Positions 51,815 through 62,950 of a stretch of 64,000 nucleotides of DNA are shown piece after piece. Position numbers and translations under genes: made by a program. Each line of letters begins with the position of its first letter. Position 1 is the first letter of the stretch. This DNA is from Sphingobacteriaceae bacterium. Its GTDB lineage: Bacteria > Bacteroidota > Bacteroidia > Sphingobacteriales > Sphingobacteriaceae. Where the stretch lies: NCBI GenBank assembly GCA_947463785.1, contig CANHRG010000001.1:361475-425474 (forward strand), given 5' to 3'. The notes beneath the pieces were generated by a model, which did no database searches, was not told the origin of the DNA, and saw only the letters and a list, made by a program, of their open reading frames with translations.

Positions 51815-52897
51815 ATGAAAAACACCGCCTTAACCCAAACTCATATCGCTTTAGGTGCCAAAATGGTTCCTTTTGCCGGATACAACATGCCTGTACAATA
51901 CGCCGGCATCAATGTTGAACACGAAACCGTACGCAAATCGGTTGGCGTATTTGATGTGAGCCACATGGGTGAGTTTATTTTAAAGGGAGAGGGAGCATTA
52001 GGCCTGATACAAAAAGTAACATCTAATGATGCTTCAAAGTTATACGATGGAAAGGTGCAATACTCTTGCCTACCTAATGAGCAGGGTGGAATTGTAGACG
52101 ATTTATTGGTCTACCGCATCGACGAAAAGACCTACATGTTGGTGGTAAACGCTTCAAACATTCAAAAAGATTGGGACTGGATTTCTAAATACAACACCTA
52201 CGGTGTAGATATGAAAGATATTTCTGATCGAACGTCTCTATTAGCCGTTCAAGGTCCTAAAGCTGCACAGGCATTACAAAGCTTAACCGAAGTCGATTTA
52301 TCGGCTATGGAATATTACACCTTTGTAAAAGGCAAATTTGCCGGAATTGATAATGTATTGATTTCAGCTACCGGTTATACCGGAGCTGGCGGTTTTGAGA
52401 TTTATTTTGATAACGAACACGCCGATGCTATTTGGAAAGCCATTTTTGAAGCAGGTGCACCTTTTGGTATTCAGCCAATTGGACTGGGTGCTCGTGATAC
52501 TTTGCGCTTAGAAATGGGATTCTGCTTATACGGAAACGATATCGACGATACTACCTCGCCCCTAGAAGCTGGTTTAGGTTGGATTACCAAATTCACTAAA
52601 GATTTTGTGAACTCGGCTAATTTAGCTGCTCAAAAGCAAGAAGGGGTAAAGCGCAAGTTGGTTGGTTTTGAAATGATTGATCGTGGTATTCCACGTCACG
52701 ATTATGAAATTTGCGATGCTGTTGGAAATACCATTGGTAAAGTTACTTCAGGTACCCAATCGCCATCTTTGCAAAAGGCCATTGGTCTGGGTTATGTACA
52801 CACCGATTTTGCCAAAGAAACTACCGAGATTTTTATCAAAATTCGTGAGCAATTGGTAAAAGCTCAAATTGTTAAATTCCCTTTCTATAAAGGCTAG
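51815..52897 (+). CDS. gcvT: Glycine cleavage system aminomethyltransferase
   Basis: [53 protein letters not shown]. Confidence 0.97.
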   Translation: MKNTALTQTHIALGAKMVPFAGYNMPVQYAGINVEHETVRKSVGVFDVSHMGEFILKGEGALGLIQKVTSNDASKLYDGKVQYSCLPNEQGGIVDDLLVYRIDEKTYMLVVNASNIQKDWDWISKYNTYGVDMKDISDRTSLLAVQGPKAAQALQSLTEVDLSAMEYYTFVKGKFAGIDNVLISATGYTGAGGFEIYFDNEHADAIWKAIFEAGAPFGIQPIGLGARDTLRLEMGFCLYGNDIDDTTSPLEAGLGWITKFTKDFVNSANLAAQKQEGVKRKLVGFEMIDRGIPRHDYEICDAVGNTIGKVTSGTQSPSLQKAIGLGYVHTDFAKETTEIFIKIREQLVKAQIVKFPFYKG

Positions 52898-52904
52898 TTC
52901 AAGC

Positions 52905-53618
52905 ATGCAACAAAAAAACCTGGAGGTTTGCCTCAGTCCTGCTCTACTACACCTCTACGATATTAAGGATAGTATTGTGGTGGTAATCGATATTTTTCGA
53001 GCCACCTCATCCATGTGCTATGGCATAGCCAATGGGGCAGAAGCAATTATCCCGGTAGCCAGTGTAGAGGCTTGTCACTCCTATCGGGATACCGATTATT
53101 TATTGGCTGCTGAGCGTAATGGAGAAGTTGTGGAGGGTTTTGATTTTGGGAATTCCCCGTTCTCCTATACCGCCGAAAAAGTTTCGGGTAGAACCATAGT
53201 ACTTACAACCACCAACGGAACACATGCTATAAACGAGAGTCGTGAGGCCCAAAAAGTTCTAATAGGTTCTTTTTTGAACCTAAGCGCCTTGAGCACTTGG
53301 TTGAAAAACCAACCGAATGATGTGTTGCTTTTATGTGCCGGTTGGAAAAATAAGGTTAATCTGGAGGATAGTCTGTTCGCCGGGGCACTAGCCTATCAAT
53401 TGCAAAATGAAGGCTATAAATTCGACGATTCGGCTATTTTAGCTGCCGACTTGTACCACACGGCTCAATATGATTTAGATGGCTTTCTTAAAAAGACTTC
53501 CCATAGCGAACGCCTGAAGGAGTTGAAAATTGAAGCCGACATTGCCTTCTGCCTGCAAGTAGATTTGATTGATGCCATTCCGGTATTGGATGGAGATCGA
53601 TTGGTGAAACTAGCGTAA
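52905..53618 (+). CDS. 2-phosphosulfolactate phosphatase family protein (ComB-like)
   Basis: VVVIDIFRATSSMCYGIANGAEAIIPV; GFDFGNSPFSYTAEKVSGRTIVLTTTNGTHAI; start trimmed to MQQKNLEV. Confidence 0.9.
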   Translation: MQQKNLEVCLSPALLHLYDIKDSIVVVIDIFRATSSMCYGIANGAEAIIPVASVEACHSYRDTDYLLAAERNGEVVEGFDFGNSPFSYTAEKVSGRTIVLTTTNGTHAINESREAQKVLIGSFLNLSALSTWLKNQPNDVLLLCAGWKNKVNLEDSLFAGALAYQLQNEGYKFDDSAILAADLYHTAQYDLDGFLKKTSHSERLKELKIEADIAFCLQVDLIDAIPVLDGDRLVKLA

Positions 53619-53936
53619 CTTTTCGTTGTTTTGATGTCGTTCCGCATCGCGTATGTTTTTCTTCTCGAGATTTTGCTGCAAAGCTTGAGTTAAATCAATG
53701 CCGGTTTGGTTGGCCAGACAGATCAATACAAACAGCACGTCTGCCATTTCATCGGCCAGGTTGACTTGCTCATCCGATTTTTTGAATGATTGCTCGCCGT
53801 ACTTTCGGGCCATTATCCGGGCAACTTCACCAACCTCTTCCATAAGTATGGCTGTATTGGTAAGCTCATTGAAATAGCGGATGCCGGTGGTTTTGATCCA
53901 CTCGTCTACGGTTTTTTGTGCTTCGGCAATGGTCAT
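53610..53936 (-). CDS. MazG-like nucleotide pyrophosphohydrolase
   Basis: TNTAILMEEVGEVARIMARKYGEQ...LADEMADVLFVLICLANQTGID. Confidence 0.9.
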   Translation of the reverse strand: MTIAEAQKTVDEWIKTTGIRYFNELTNTAILMEEVGEVARIMARKYGEQSFKKSDEQVNLADEMADVLFVLICLANQTGIDLTQALQQNLEKKNIRDAERHQNNEKLR

Positions 53937-53937
53937 T

Positions 53938-54390
53938 TTATTCCTTGTTTTGGGTATCTATTAGTATGGTCACCGGTCCATCATTCAACAAATCAATCTT
54001 CATATCGGCACCAAAAATTCCAGTTTCTACTTTAGTCTCAGTCAGTTTTTCCAGTTCTACCTGCATAAACTCATACAGTGGAATGGCTTTTTCCGGCTTG
54101 GCAGCCCTGATAAAACCCGGGCGGTTGCCTTTTTTGGTTTGGGCAAATAAGGTAAACTGCGAAATCAGTAAAATTCGGCCCTTTACATCGGCCAAAGCCT
54201 TGTTCATTTGTCCGGCTTCATCAGAAAATATGCGCATGTTTGCTATTTTCTGAGCCAGCCAAACGGCGTCTTCGGTAGTATCATTTTCTTCTACGCCAAG
54301 CAGTACTAAAAATCCGGTTTCTATCTCACCGGTTATTTTCCCTTCTACTGTACACGAAGCACGACTTACACGTTGTATAACTGCTCTCAT
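53938..54390 (-). CDS. dtd: D-aminoacyl-tRNA deacylase
   Basis: MRAVIQRVSRASCTVEGKITGEI; LLISQFTLFAQTKKGNRPGF. Confidence 0.96.
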   Translation of the reverse strand: MRAVIQRVSRASCTVEGKITGEIETGFLVLLGVEENDTTEDAVWLAQKIANMRIFSDEAGQMNKALADVKGRILLISQFTLFAQTKKGNRPGFIRAAKPEKAIPLYEFMQVELEKLTETKVETGIFGADMKIDLLNDGPVTILIDTQNKE

Positions 54391-54393
54391 TGT

Positions 54394-55314
54394 TTAAGAT
54401 CGGGTATCATTACCATGATAAATACTCAGGTAGCTGTCGTAGCGGCTGGGTTCAATTTCTCCGTTTTCTACTGCTTCTAAAACTGCACAGCCTGGTTCAT
54501 TGATGTGCCGGCAATTGTGAAAACGGCAATAGTTCATTCGGTTACGAATTTCAGGAAAAAAGTGCCCGAGTTCTTGTTGCTCAATGTCAATGATACCGAG
54601 TTCGCGAATGCCCGGCGTATCGATCAAATATCCGCCGAAAGGCAAAGTATACATTTCGGCAAACGTAGTGGTATGCTGGCCTTTATCGCTCCAGTCGGAA
54701 ACGGCACCGGTTCTCACCTTTGCCTCCGGAAGGATAGCATTGATGAGCGTAGATTTACCTACACCCGAATGTCCGCTGATAAGGGTAACCTTATTTTGGA
54801 GTAATGCCTGAATTTGCTCAATATGGGTTCCTTCTTTTGCAGAAACGTGGTAGCAGGGATAACCCAGATCGGTATAAATTTTTTCGTACGATGCCAAAAT
54901 TTCTAGACCCTCTTCACTAAATAAATCCAATTTATTGAAAATGATACTAGCCGGAATATCGTAGGCTTCGGCGGTAACTAAAAAGCGATCGATGAATCCT
55001 AAAGACGTTCTTGGCGAAGCCAAAGTCACGATTAAAAATGCTTGATCCAGGTTGGCAGCAATGATTTGGGCTTGTTTGCTCAGGTTAACCGATTTACGAA
55101 TGATGTAGTTTTTTCGATCTTCGAGATGAGTAATTACTCCGGTTTCCAATTCGGGCTCTAGTTCAAATTCAACACGGTCGCCAACAGCAATAGGATTGGT
55201 CGTTTTGATGTCTTTCATCCGGAATTTCCCCTGGATTCGACAATCCACCTGCTTTCCGGTATCACTTAATATCTGATACCAGCTTCCAGTTGATTTGATG
55301 ACAAGCCCTTTCAT
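54394..55314 (-). CDS. rsgA: Ribosome small subunit-dependent GTPase RsgA
   Basis: Circularly permuted GTPase: NKLDLFSEEG, LISGHSGVGKSTLINAI, DTPGIRELG, zinc motif CRFHNCRHINEPGCAV. Confidence 0.96.
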   Translation of the reverse strand: MKGLVIKSTGSWYQILSDTGKQVDCRIQGKFRMKDIKTTNPIAVGDRVEFELEPELETGVITHLEDRKNYIIRKSVNLSKQAQIIAANLDQAFLIVTLASPRTSLGFIDRFLVTAEAYDIPASIIFNKLDLFSEEGLEILASYEKIYTDLGYPCYHVSAKEGTHIEQIQALLQNKVTLISGHSGVGKSTLINAILPEAKVRTGAVSDWSDKGQHTTTFAEMYTLPFGGYLIDTPGIRELGIIDIEQQELGHFFPEIRNRMNYCRFHNCRHINEPGCAVLEAVENGEIEPSRYDSYLSIYHGNDTRS

Positions 55315-55349
55315 GCGAGCTCTAAAATACAAAAACTAATACCAAAGGC

Positions 55350-56306
55350 TTAAAAAATAGCTTCCGCGATCCGTTTGGTTGGTCCGGGGTTACTCATGGT
55401 GTAAAAATGGAGTACCGGAGCGCCAATACTGATGAGTTCCTTACATTGGGCAACCATCCATTCAATACCAACCTCTTTAACTTCTGCTTCGCTCTTGCAT
55501 TTGCTTACCGCTTCGCTTAAAGCTTCTGGAATATCGATGTGGAACATCTTTGGTAAACTTACCAACTGCTTTGAAGAAGTGATTGGTTTTAGTCCAGGAA
55601 TGATAGGTACGTTAATATCGTTTGCTCGACACATCGCCACAAAATCTTTGTATTTCTGTACATCGTAAAACATTTGGGTAACGATGAATCCGGCACCCAA
55701 TTCTACTTTCTTTTTCAGGTACTTGAAATCGGTTTTCAGGTTAGGCGATTCAAAATGCTTTTCTGGATATCCGGCTACGCCGATACAAAAATCGGTTTTG
55801 TAGGTATCGTCGTGGTCTTCATGCAAGTATTTACCCCGATTCATATCCATCACTTGCTTTAATAATCCAGTAGCATGCGTATGTCCGCCGGGTGTAGGTA
55901 CAAAAGTGGCATCTGCCTTGCGGGCATCGCCTCTCAAAGCCAGGATGTTATCTATACCTAAAAATTGCAAATCGATTAAGGCATTTTCAGTTTCTTCTTT
56001 TGTAAAGCCACCACAAATGAGGTGAGGCACCGCGTCGACCTTGTAGCGGTTCATGATGGCGGCACAAATGGCAACCGTCCCCGGACGCTTCCGGTACGAC
56101 ACTTTTTCCAGTAAACCATCTTCACGCTCTTTGTATATGTAGTCTTCGCGATGGTAAGTAACATCGATAAAAGGTGGATTGAATTCCATTAGCGGGTCAA
56201 TAGCATCGTAAATCCCATTAATGCTATGCCCTTTTACTGGCGGCAGTAATTCAAAGGAGAACAGAGTTTTGCCTTTGGCGTTCTGGATATGTTCGGTGAT
56301 CTTCAT
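55350..56306 (-). CDS. metF: Methylenetetrahydrofolate reductase
   Basis: LFSFELLPPVKGHSINGIYDAIDPLMEFNPPFIDVTYH; start MKITEHIQ lies 2 bp past the metH stop. Confidence 0.95.
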   Translation of the reverse strand: MKITEHIQNAKGKTLFSFELLPPVKGHSINGIYDAIDPLMEFNPPFIDVTYHREDYIYKEREDGLLEKVSYRKRPGTVAICAAIMNRYKVDAVPHLICGGFTKEETENALIDLQFLGIDNILALRGDARKADATFVPTPGGHTHATGLLKQVMDMNRGKYLHEDHDDTYKTDFCIGVAGYPEKHFESPNLKTDFKYLKKKVELGAGFIVTQMFYDVQKYKDFVAMCRANDINVPIIPGLKPITSSKQLVSLPKMFHIDIPEALSEAVSKCKSEAEVKEVGIEWMVAQCKELISIGAPVLHFYTMSNPGPTKRIAEAIF

Positions 56307-56307
56307 A

Positions 56308-59300
56308 TTAATAAGCAAGGTTCGGACTGAGCCACTTTTCGGCTTCTTCCAGCGTTATATTCTTTCGTTTTGCGTAATCTGCTACTTGATCTCGGGTTAT
56401 TTTACCTAAACCAAAATAACGAGCTTCTGGATGTGCAAAGTAATAACCGCTAACGGCTGCCGCAGGATGCATAGCAAAGTTCTCTGTTAATGAAAGTCCA
56501 ATGGCTTTTTCTGCATCCAATAAATCAAATAGAGTTCTCTTCTCGGTATGGTCGGGGCAAGCCGGGTAACCAGGTGCAGGACGAATTCCCTGGTATTTCT
56601 CTTTAATCAGTTCCTCATTATCCAAATTTTCGGCAGCGGCATATCCCCAATATTCTTTGCGCACTAGTTCATGCATTTTTTCGGCAAAGGCTTCTGCCAA
56701 GCGATCGGCGAGGGCTTTTATTAGGATGCTATTGTAATCGTCGTTTTGCGCTTCAAATTCGGCAACCAGTTCATCGCAGCCAATACCGGTAGTTACGGCA
56801 AACGCACCGATGTAATCTGATTTTCCAGTACTTTTTGGAGCTACAAAATCTGCCAAATTGTAGTAGTGTTCTCCGGCTGATTTTTCGGCTTGCTGACGGA
56901 GGAAATGGAGAGTCTTAAGTCCAGCGTCTTCAGTCATCAGTTCTAAGTCATCATTTACCGCGTTCGCTGGCCAGAAACCAATTACACCTTTAGCTTTTAA
57001 TAGTTTTTCGCCGATGATTGGCTTTAGCAATACTTGAGCATCTTCAAAAAGTTTAGTAGCCTCTTGACCTACCACTTCATCTTTCAAAATTTTTGGATAG
57101 CTGCCCCGTAATTCCCAGGTATGGAAAAATGGGGTCCAGTCGATGTAGGGTACCAATTCTTCCAGCGGAAAATCTTCAAAAACCTTGGTGCCCAAAAATT
57201 GAGGTTGCTGAGCTTCATAATTCGACCACTCAATCGCCATGCGCTGAGCACGGGCCTCATCTAAACTCAGGTAAGGCTTTTGACTTTGTTTTTGCAAATG
57301 AGATTCTCTGCTGGTGCGGTATTCTTCCCGAATTTCTTTGATATAGCTGTTGCGATTTTTTTCATTTAGTAAATTGCTACAAACGGTCACACTTCGCGAT
57401 GCATCCAATACGTGAACGGTTGGACCTGAATATTGCGGGGCGATTTTAACTGCCGCATGAATTCGGGATGTGGTTGCGCCGCCGATAATTAGCGGGATTT
57501 CGAAATCTTCGCGTTCCAGCTCTTTGGCCAGATGTACCATCTCATCTAAAGAGGGAGTGATGAGTCCGCTCAAACCGATGATATCTACGTTTTCTTCTTT
57601 TGCCCGGCGGATAATTTCTTGTGCCGGAACCATAACGCCCAAATCCACAATTTCGAAATTATTGCAGGCCAGCACCACCCCGACAATGTTTTTGCCAATA
57701 TCGTGCACATCTCCCTTAACGGTGGCCAATAAAATTTTGCCTGCAGTTTGCTGCTGTCCGTTTTTCTCTGCTTCGATAAATGGTTGCAGGTAGGCCACCG
57801 CCTTTTTCATTACACGGGCCGACTTTACGACTTGGGGCAGGAACATTTTTCCTTCTCCAAACAAATCCCCCACGATATTCATGCCGGCCATCAAAGGGCC
57901 TTCAATCACATCGAGTGGTTTGGGGTATTTTTGTCGGGCCTCTTCTACATCTTCATCTAAATAATCGATAATTCCTTTGATCAAGGCATGAGATAAACGC
58001 TCTTCTACCGGAGCGTTTCGCCAAGCTTCGTCTTTTACCAATACCTTGCCACTGGATTTTATGGTTTCGGCAAATTCGACCAATCTTTCGGTAGCATCGG
58101 GTCTGCGGTTGAGCAAGACATCTTCAACTAACTCCAGAAGATCTTTAGGTATCTCTTCGTACACTTCCAGCATACCGGCGTTTACAATTCCCATATCCAA
58201 GCCTGCTTTAATGGCATGGTATAAGAAGGCGGAGTGCATGGCTTCGCGAACCACATTATTTCCGCGGAAGGAGAATGAAATATTTGAAACTCCGCCGCTT
58301 ACTTTAGCTAATGGCAGGTTTTGTTTAATCCATCGGGTAGCTTCGATAAAGTCTACCGCATAGTTATTGTGTTCTTCTAATCCGGTGGCAACGGTTAAAA
58401 TATTCGGATCGAAAATGATATCCTGAGCCGGGAAGCCAACTTCATTGACCAGAATATCGTATGATCTTTTACAAATCTCAATTCGACGATCTAAAGAATC
58501 TGCTTGACCAGCTTCATCAAAAGCCATGACCACGACGGCTGCCCCGTAACTTAAAATTTTACGAGCATGTTGCTTAAATTTTTCTTCTCCTTCTTTCAGC
58601 GAAATCGAATTGACTACTCCCTTACCTTGCAGACATTTCAAACCGGCTTCAATCACGCTCCACTTCGAGGAGTCAATCATGATTGGCAGTTTGGCAATAT
58701 CGGGTTCTGAGGCCAATAGGTTTAGAAACTTGGTCATGGCTGCTTCAGAATCCAGCATGCCCTCGTCCATGTTTACGTCAATGATTTGCGCACCACCATC
58801 TACTTGTTGTCGGGCTACCGTGAGGGCGCCTTCGTAATCGCCACCTAAAATCAGTTTGGCAAATTTTGGGGAGCCGGTAATATTGGTCCGCTCACCAATG
58901 TTCACAAAATTGGTTTCGGGAGTAAGTGTCAGCGACTCGAGTCCGCTGAGGCGTAATTGCTTTGCCGGTTCTGCCGGTTTTCTGGCTGGATACTTGCTTG
59001 CCTTTTCGGCGATGCAGCGAATGTGATCTGGCGTGGTTCCACAACAGCCCCCCACAATATTCACCAATCCGGCTTTCATGAAATCTTCTACCAAATGGGC
59101 GGTTTCATGCGCTTGCTCATCGTAAGCGCCAAACTCATTGGGTAAGCCGGCATTAGGGTAGGCAGATATGAAACACGAAGCTTTTTCAGAAAGTTCTGCA
59201 ATGTGTGGACGCATTTCTTTGGCGCCCAAAGCACAGTTTAAACCGATGCTCAATAAATCGGCATGATTTAAGGAATTTAAAAAGGCTTCTACGGTTTGCC

Positions 59301-59979
59301 CGGATAAGGTACGGCCGCTGGCATCGGTAATGGTGCCCGAAATCATGATTTCCAGGCGCTTTCCTTTTAAATTTCCAGCCTTTTTTAATTCATCTTCGTA
59401 TTTCTTAATGGCAAAAATGGCCGCTTTGGCATTTAGAGTATCGAAAATAGTTTCGATCAATAAGGCATCCACACCACCATCTACCAAGCCTTTCACCTGT
59501 TCGTAATAGGCATCTACTAAATCATCGAAGCTAACGGCACGGTAACCGGGATCGTTTACATCAGGCGAAATGGAGGCCGTACGGTTGGTGGGGCCTATTG
59601 CACCCGCCACGAAACGCGGTTTGCTCGTATCTTGTTTGGTAAACTCATCGGCAACTTCTCGAGCCAGGCGGGCGCCTTCTAAACTCAATTCGTAAGCCAG
59701 AGGCTCCATTTGGTAATCGGCTAGCGAAATGCGTTGTGTGCTGAAGGTATTGGTTTCTATAATGTCCGCTCCAGCTTTCAAATATTCGGCATGAATGGCT
59801 TTCACCACGTCAGGACGGGTTAGGTTTAATAAGTCGTTATTCCCTTTTACGTCGCAGGGGTGGTCTTTGAAACGTTCGCCACGGAAATCGGCTTCCGTTA
59901 ACTGGTAGCGCTGAATCATGGTACCCATGGCACCATCAATTACTAAAATTCGGTATTGTAATTCTTCTCGTAAACTCAT
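56308..59979 (-). CDS. metH: B12-dependent methionine synthase
   Basis: [90 protein letters not shown]. Confidence 0.98.
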   Translation of the reverse strand: MSLREELQYRILVIDGAMGTMIQRYQLTEADFRGERFKDHPCDVKGNNDLLNLTRPDVVKAIHAEYLKAGADIIETNTFSTQRISLADYQMEPLAYELSLEGARLAREVADEFTKQDTSKPRFVAGAIGPTNRTASISPDVNDPGYRAVSFDDLVDAYYEQVKGLVDGGVDALLIETIFDTLNAKAAIFAIKKYEDELKKAGNLKGKRLEIMISGTITDASGRTLSGQTVEAFLNSLNHADLLSIGLNCALGAKEMRPHIAELSEKASCFISAYPNAGLPNEFGAYDEQAHETAHLVEDFMKAGLVNIVGGCCGTTPDHIRCIAEKASKYPARKPAEPAKQLRLSGLESLTLTPETNFVNIGERTNITGSPKFAKLILGGDYEGALTVARQQVDGGAQIIDVNMDEGMLDSEAAMTKFLNLLASEPDIAKLPIMIDSSKWSVIEAGLKCLQGKGVVNSISLKEGEEKFKQHARKILSYGAAVVVMAFDEAGQADSLDRRIEICKRSYDILVNEVGFPAQDIIFDPNILTVATGLEEHNNYAVDFIEATRWIKQNLPLAKVSGGVSNISFSFRGNNVVREAMHSAFLYHAIKAGLDMGIVNAGMLEVYEEIPKDLLELVEDVLLNRRPDATERLVEFAETIKSSGKVLVKDEAWRNAPVEERLSHALIKGIIDYLDEDVEEARQKYPKPLDVIEGPLMAGMNIVGDLFGEGKMFLPQVVKSARVMKKAVAYLQPFIEAEKNGQQQTAGKILLATVKGDVHDIGKNIVGVVLACNNFEIVDLGVMVPAQEIIRRAKEENVDIIGLSGLITPSLDEMVHLAKELEREDFEIPLIIGGATTSRIHAAVKIAPQYSGPTVHVLDASRSVTVCSNLLNEKNRNSYIKEIREEYRTSRESHLQKQSQKPYLSLDEARAQRMAIEWSNYEAQQPQFLGTKVFEDFPLEELVPYIDWTPFFHTWELRGSYPKILKDEVVGQEATKLFEDAQVLLKPIIGEKLLKAKGVIGFWPANAVNDDLELMTEDAGLKTLHFLRQQAEKSAGEHYYNLADFVAPKSTGKSDYIGAFAVTTGIGCDELVAEFEAQNDDYNSILIKALADRLAEAFAEKMHELVRKEYWGYAAAENLDNEELIKEKYQGIRPAPGYPACPDHTEKRTLFDLLDAEKAIGLSLTENFAMHPAAAVSGYYFAHPEARYFGLGKITRDQVADYAKRKNITLEEAEKWLSPNLAY

Positions 59980-60024
59980 CAATATGGGTGCTTATGTTAC
60001 GAGAAGCCGGTGAAACGGACTGTC

Positions 60025-60120
60025 GCTTATCTTTTCCCTTTTGGGATAGAATGTAGCACCTTGTTGGCACAGGTTGCTAAGACTTCGCAGGGTCTATTCC
60101 CTCCGTCTTTCTCTATAAGC
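60025..60120 (-). ncRNA. SAM-I (S-box) riboswitch upstream of metH
   Basis: Minus strand: GCTTATAGAGAAAGACGGAGGGAATAGACCCTGCGAAGTCTTAGCAACCTGTGCCAACAAGGTGCTACATTCTATCCCAAAAGGGAAAAGATAAGC; P1 GCTTAT/ATAAGC, GGAGGGA, AGCAACC, AAGGTGCTA and AGATAAG core motifs. Confidence 0.93.
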
Positions 60121-60183
60121 ACCACAAAAATGCCATTTTTATTGCTGTTTTGCAAGAGCTAAATGCTAAAGCTTGGGAAATAC

Positions 60184-60750
60184 TTAATTAAGACGCTTGG
60201 TTAATTGCTCCTCTACTTTTTTGAAAAGTTGGATAGGCTTTAAATTACGCCAGGTTAGTTCGTCGAGCTGACCCCCGAAATTGATGTAGTAATCGATGTT
60301 GTTGCGTTTAAATTCTTCGATGACGTGCTCACGGAAATTGATACCTGCAATCCAGCCATCTTCTACATCTTGAAACCACTCTTCGTAATACAAATCGTCT
60401 GAGGAGTGGAAATTGAGTACATTTTCACCAATCAACAAGAATTTATTAATTCCTTCATCCATCATCAGTTCTAAGATTTCCCGCTTGAGTGTCATGATGT
60501 CGTTATGAATGGCATCGTTCCATTCGCCAATAAACTCGATAATTGCGTAGCCGCGATCGTAATCGGCAAATAAGACTTTAAGGTATAAGGTTTGCGAACC
60601 AAAATCATCCCATTGGGGATGTATGAGGTAGTTGTAGATTTGTTTGTCGAATACAAATTCGCTGTATTCGGTTTGGTAGAAGGGTGAGCGCTCATCTTCG
60701 GCAGCTATGTAATCATCCCGCCAACGGTAAAAAGGTTCGATGGTGTGCAT
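60184..60750 (-). CDS. Conserved protein of unknown function, downstream of murQ
   Basis: 188 aa (MHTIEPFYRWRDDYIAAEDERSPFYQTEYSEFVFDKQIYNYLIHPQWDDFGSQTLYLKVLFADYDRGYAIIEFIGEWNDAIHND...); 2-bp gap to murQ. Confidence 0.8.
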   Translation of the reverse strand: MHTIEPFYRWRDDYIAAEDERSPFYQTEYSEFVFDKQIYNYLIHPQWDDFGSQTLYLKVLFADYDRGYAIIEFIGEWNDAIHNDIMTLKREILELMMDEGINKFLLIGENVLNFHSSDDLYYEEWFQDVEDGWIAGINFREHVIEEFKRNNIDYYINFGGQLDELTWRNLKPIQLFKKVEEQLTKRLN

Positions 60751-60752
60751 GT

Positions 60753-61565
60753 TTAACCCTCCTTTCGGTATGCTTCAATGGCTTTGCGTACATTGCCGTA
60801 CTGCTCAATGTATTTTTCGGCCTCGGCTTGGTTGAGGCCAGTTTCTTGCATTAGCATATTAATTGCCCTATTCACCAATTTGTGATTACTCAACTGCATG
60901 TCGACCATTTTATTGCCCTTAACGCGGCCCAATTTGATCATAACGGAGGTACTGATCATGTTGAGGACTAATTTTTGAGCTGTTCCAGATTTCATGCGGG
61001 TAGAACCCGTTACGAACTCCGGTCCAACCACAACTTCAATGGGGTAATCTGCAGCTGCAGCTACCGGACTACCTTCGTTGCACACGATACAACCGGTTAC
61101 AAGTCCGGCTAATTTGGCTTGTTTTAAGCCACCAATTACATACGGTGTACGGCCCGATGCGGCAATTCCGACTAACACATCATTCTGATTAATCTGATAG
61201 GCTTGTAAATCTTTCCATGCCTGATTTTCGTCGTCTTCGGCAAACTCTACAGCCTTGCGAATGGCACTATCGCCTCCGGCAATGATGCCGATTACCCAAT
61301 CGAAGGGAACGCCGTAGGTGGGCGGACATTCGGAGGCATCTACAATACCCAAGCGTCCGCTAGTACCCGCTCCAATGTAGAACAATCGGCCACCGATTTT
61401 CATTTTAGACACAATTTGCTCTACCAAAACCTCAATCTGAGGAATGGCTTGCTCTACGGCATAAGCTACGGTCTTGTCTTCTTGATTAATGCCATGAAGA
61501 ATTTCCGACACGCTCATTTGGTCGAGGTGCTGAAAATTAGAATCCTGCTCGGTGGTGTTTTTCAT
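60753..61565 (-). CDS. murQ: N-acetylmuramic acid 6-phosphate etherase
   Basis: GGRLFYIGAGTSGRLGIVDASECPPTYGV; EFVTGSTRMKSGTAQKLVLNM. Confidence 0.96.
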   Translation of the reverse strand: MKNTTEQDSNFQHLDQMSVSEILHGINQEDKTVAYAVEQAIPQIEVLVEQIVSKMKIGGRLFYIGAGTSGRLGIVDASECPPTYGVPFDWVIGIIAGGDSAIRKAVEFAEDDENQAWKDLQAYQINQNDVLVGIAASGRTPYVIGGLKQAKLAGLVTGCIVCNEGSPVAAAADYPIEVVVGPEFVTGSTRMKSGTAQKLVLNMISTSVMIKLGRVKGNKMVDMQLSNHKLVNRAINMLMQETGLNQAEAEKYIEQYGNVRKAIEAYRKEG

Positions 61566-61582
61566 CCCCGAAATTTACACAT

Positions 61583-62884
61583 TTATTTCTGGCGGAAATA
61601 GATTTGCACGGGTACTCCGCTGAAATCAAAGTTTTCCCTCAGTTTATTTTCTACAAAGCGTTTGTAGGGATCTTTAATGTATTGCGGCAGATTACAGAAA
61701 AAGGCAAACATGGGAGAGCTGCCGTTAATCTGAGTAGCATACTTGATTTTGATGTATTTGCCTTTGGTAGCCGGCGGCGGATAATTCTCGATGATCGGCA
61801 ACATCACGTCGTTTAATTTAGATGTTGGGATCTTCTTGAATTTATTTTCATAGACTTTTGAAGCAGCTTCAATGGCTCTGAAAATTCGTTGTTTTTCGAC
61901 TACTGAGGTGAAAATAATAGGCACATCCGTAAACGGTGCTATTTTTTGTCGGATTTGTTCCTCAAAAACTTTAGTGGTCTTATGATCTTTTTCGATCAAA
62001 TCCCATTTATTTACGAGGATGACCACACCTTTTTTATTCTTCTCAGCCAGGTGGAAGATATTGATGTCTTGCGATTCGATTCCTTCAACGGCATCGATCA
62101 TCAAGATAATCACATCGGCTTCTTCTAAAGCCTTGATGGTACGCATCACCGAATAGAATTCGATGTTTTCTTTCACCTTCGCTTTTTTACGAAGTCCGGC
62201 AGTATCTATCAGCATGAATTCGTGACCGAACTGGTTGTAGTGGATGTGGATAGAATCGCGGGTGGTACCGGCAATTGGGGTTACAATGTTTCGTTCTTTA
62301 CCAATTAATGCGTTGATGAGGGATGACTTTCCTACATTCGGGCGACCTACAATGGCGTACTTTGGTAGTGTATTTTCGGTTTCTACTTCTTCGCTGAAGT
62401 GGGTTACCACCTCATCCAATAGTTCACCAGTTCCGGAGCCGGTCATGGAAGAGATGAGGTGAATCTCGCCTAAGCCGAAGCTGTAGAAAACGGCTGCATC
62501 GTTACGTAAATTATTATTGTCGACTTTATTGGCTACTACAAAAACAGGTTTTTTACTCCGGCGGAGAATGTTGGCAATTTCATCGTCCAGATCGGTAATG
62601 CCCGTGGTTACATCTACCATAAAAAGAATTACAGTGGCTTCTTCAATGGCAATACTTACTTGTTCGCGAATGGCAGTTTCAAACACATCTTCCGAGTGGG
62701 CCACGTAACCGCCGGTATCCACCACGGTAAAAGGCTTGCCCACCCATTCAGCCATTCCGTAATGGCGGTCTCGGGTAACGCCGCTCATATCGTCAACAAT
62801 GGCCTTACGACTTTCTGTTAAACGATTGTAGAGGGTTGATTTACCCACATTCGGGCGTCCTACGATGGCTACTAAATTGCTCAT
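61583..62884 (-). CDS. der: Ribosome biogenesis GTPase Der
   Basis: Tandem GTPase domains: [18 protein letters not shown] and [20 protein letters not shown]. Confidence 0.97.
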   Translation of the reverse strand: MSNLVAIVGRPNVGKSTLYNRLTESRKAIVDDMSGVTRDRHYGMAEWVGKPFTVVDTGGYVAHSEDVFETAIREQVSIAIEEATVILFMVDVTTGITDLDDEIANILRRSKKPVFVVANKVDNNNLRNDAAVFYSFGLGEIHLISSMTGSGTGELLDEVVTHFSEEVETENTLPKYAIVGRPNVGKSSLINALIGKERNIVTPIAGTTRDSIHIHYNQFGHEFMLIDTAGLRKKAKVKENIEFYSVMRTIKALEEADVIILMIDAVEGIESQDINIFHLAEKNKKGVVILVNKWDLIEKDHKTTKVFEEQIRQKIAPFTDVPIIFTSVVEKQRIFRAIEAASKVYENKFKKIPTSKLNDVMLPIIENYPPPATKGKYIKIKYATQINGSSPMFAFFCNLPQYIKDPYKRFVENKLRENFDFSGVPVQIYFRQK

Positions 62885-62950
62885 GGTGTTTTATTTCTTA
62901 TTTCGGGTTATTTATTACGAGTTAATAGTCAACTCTTTACCCGTAATTTA

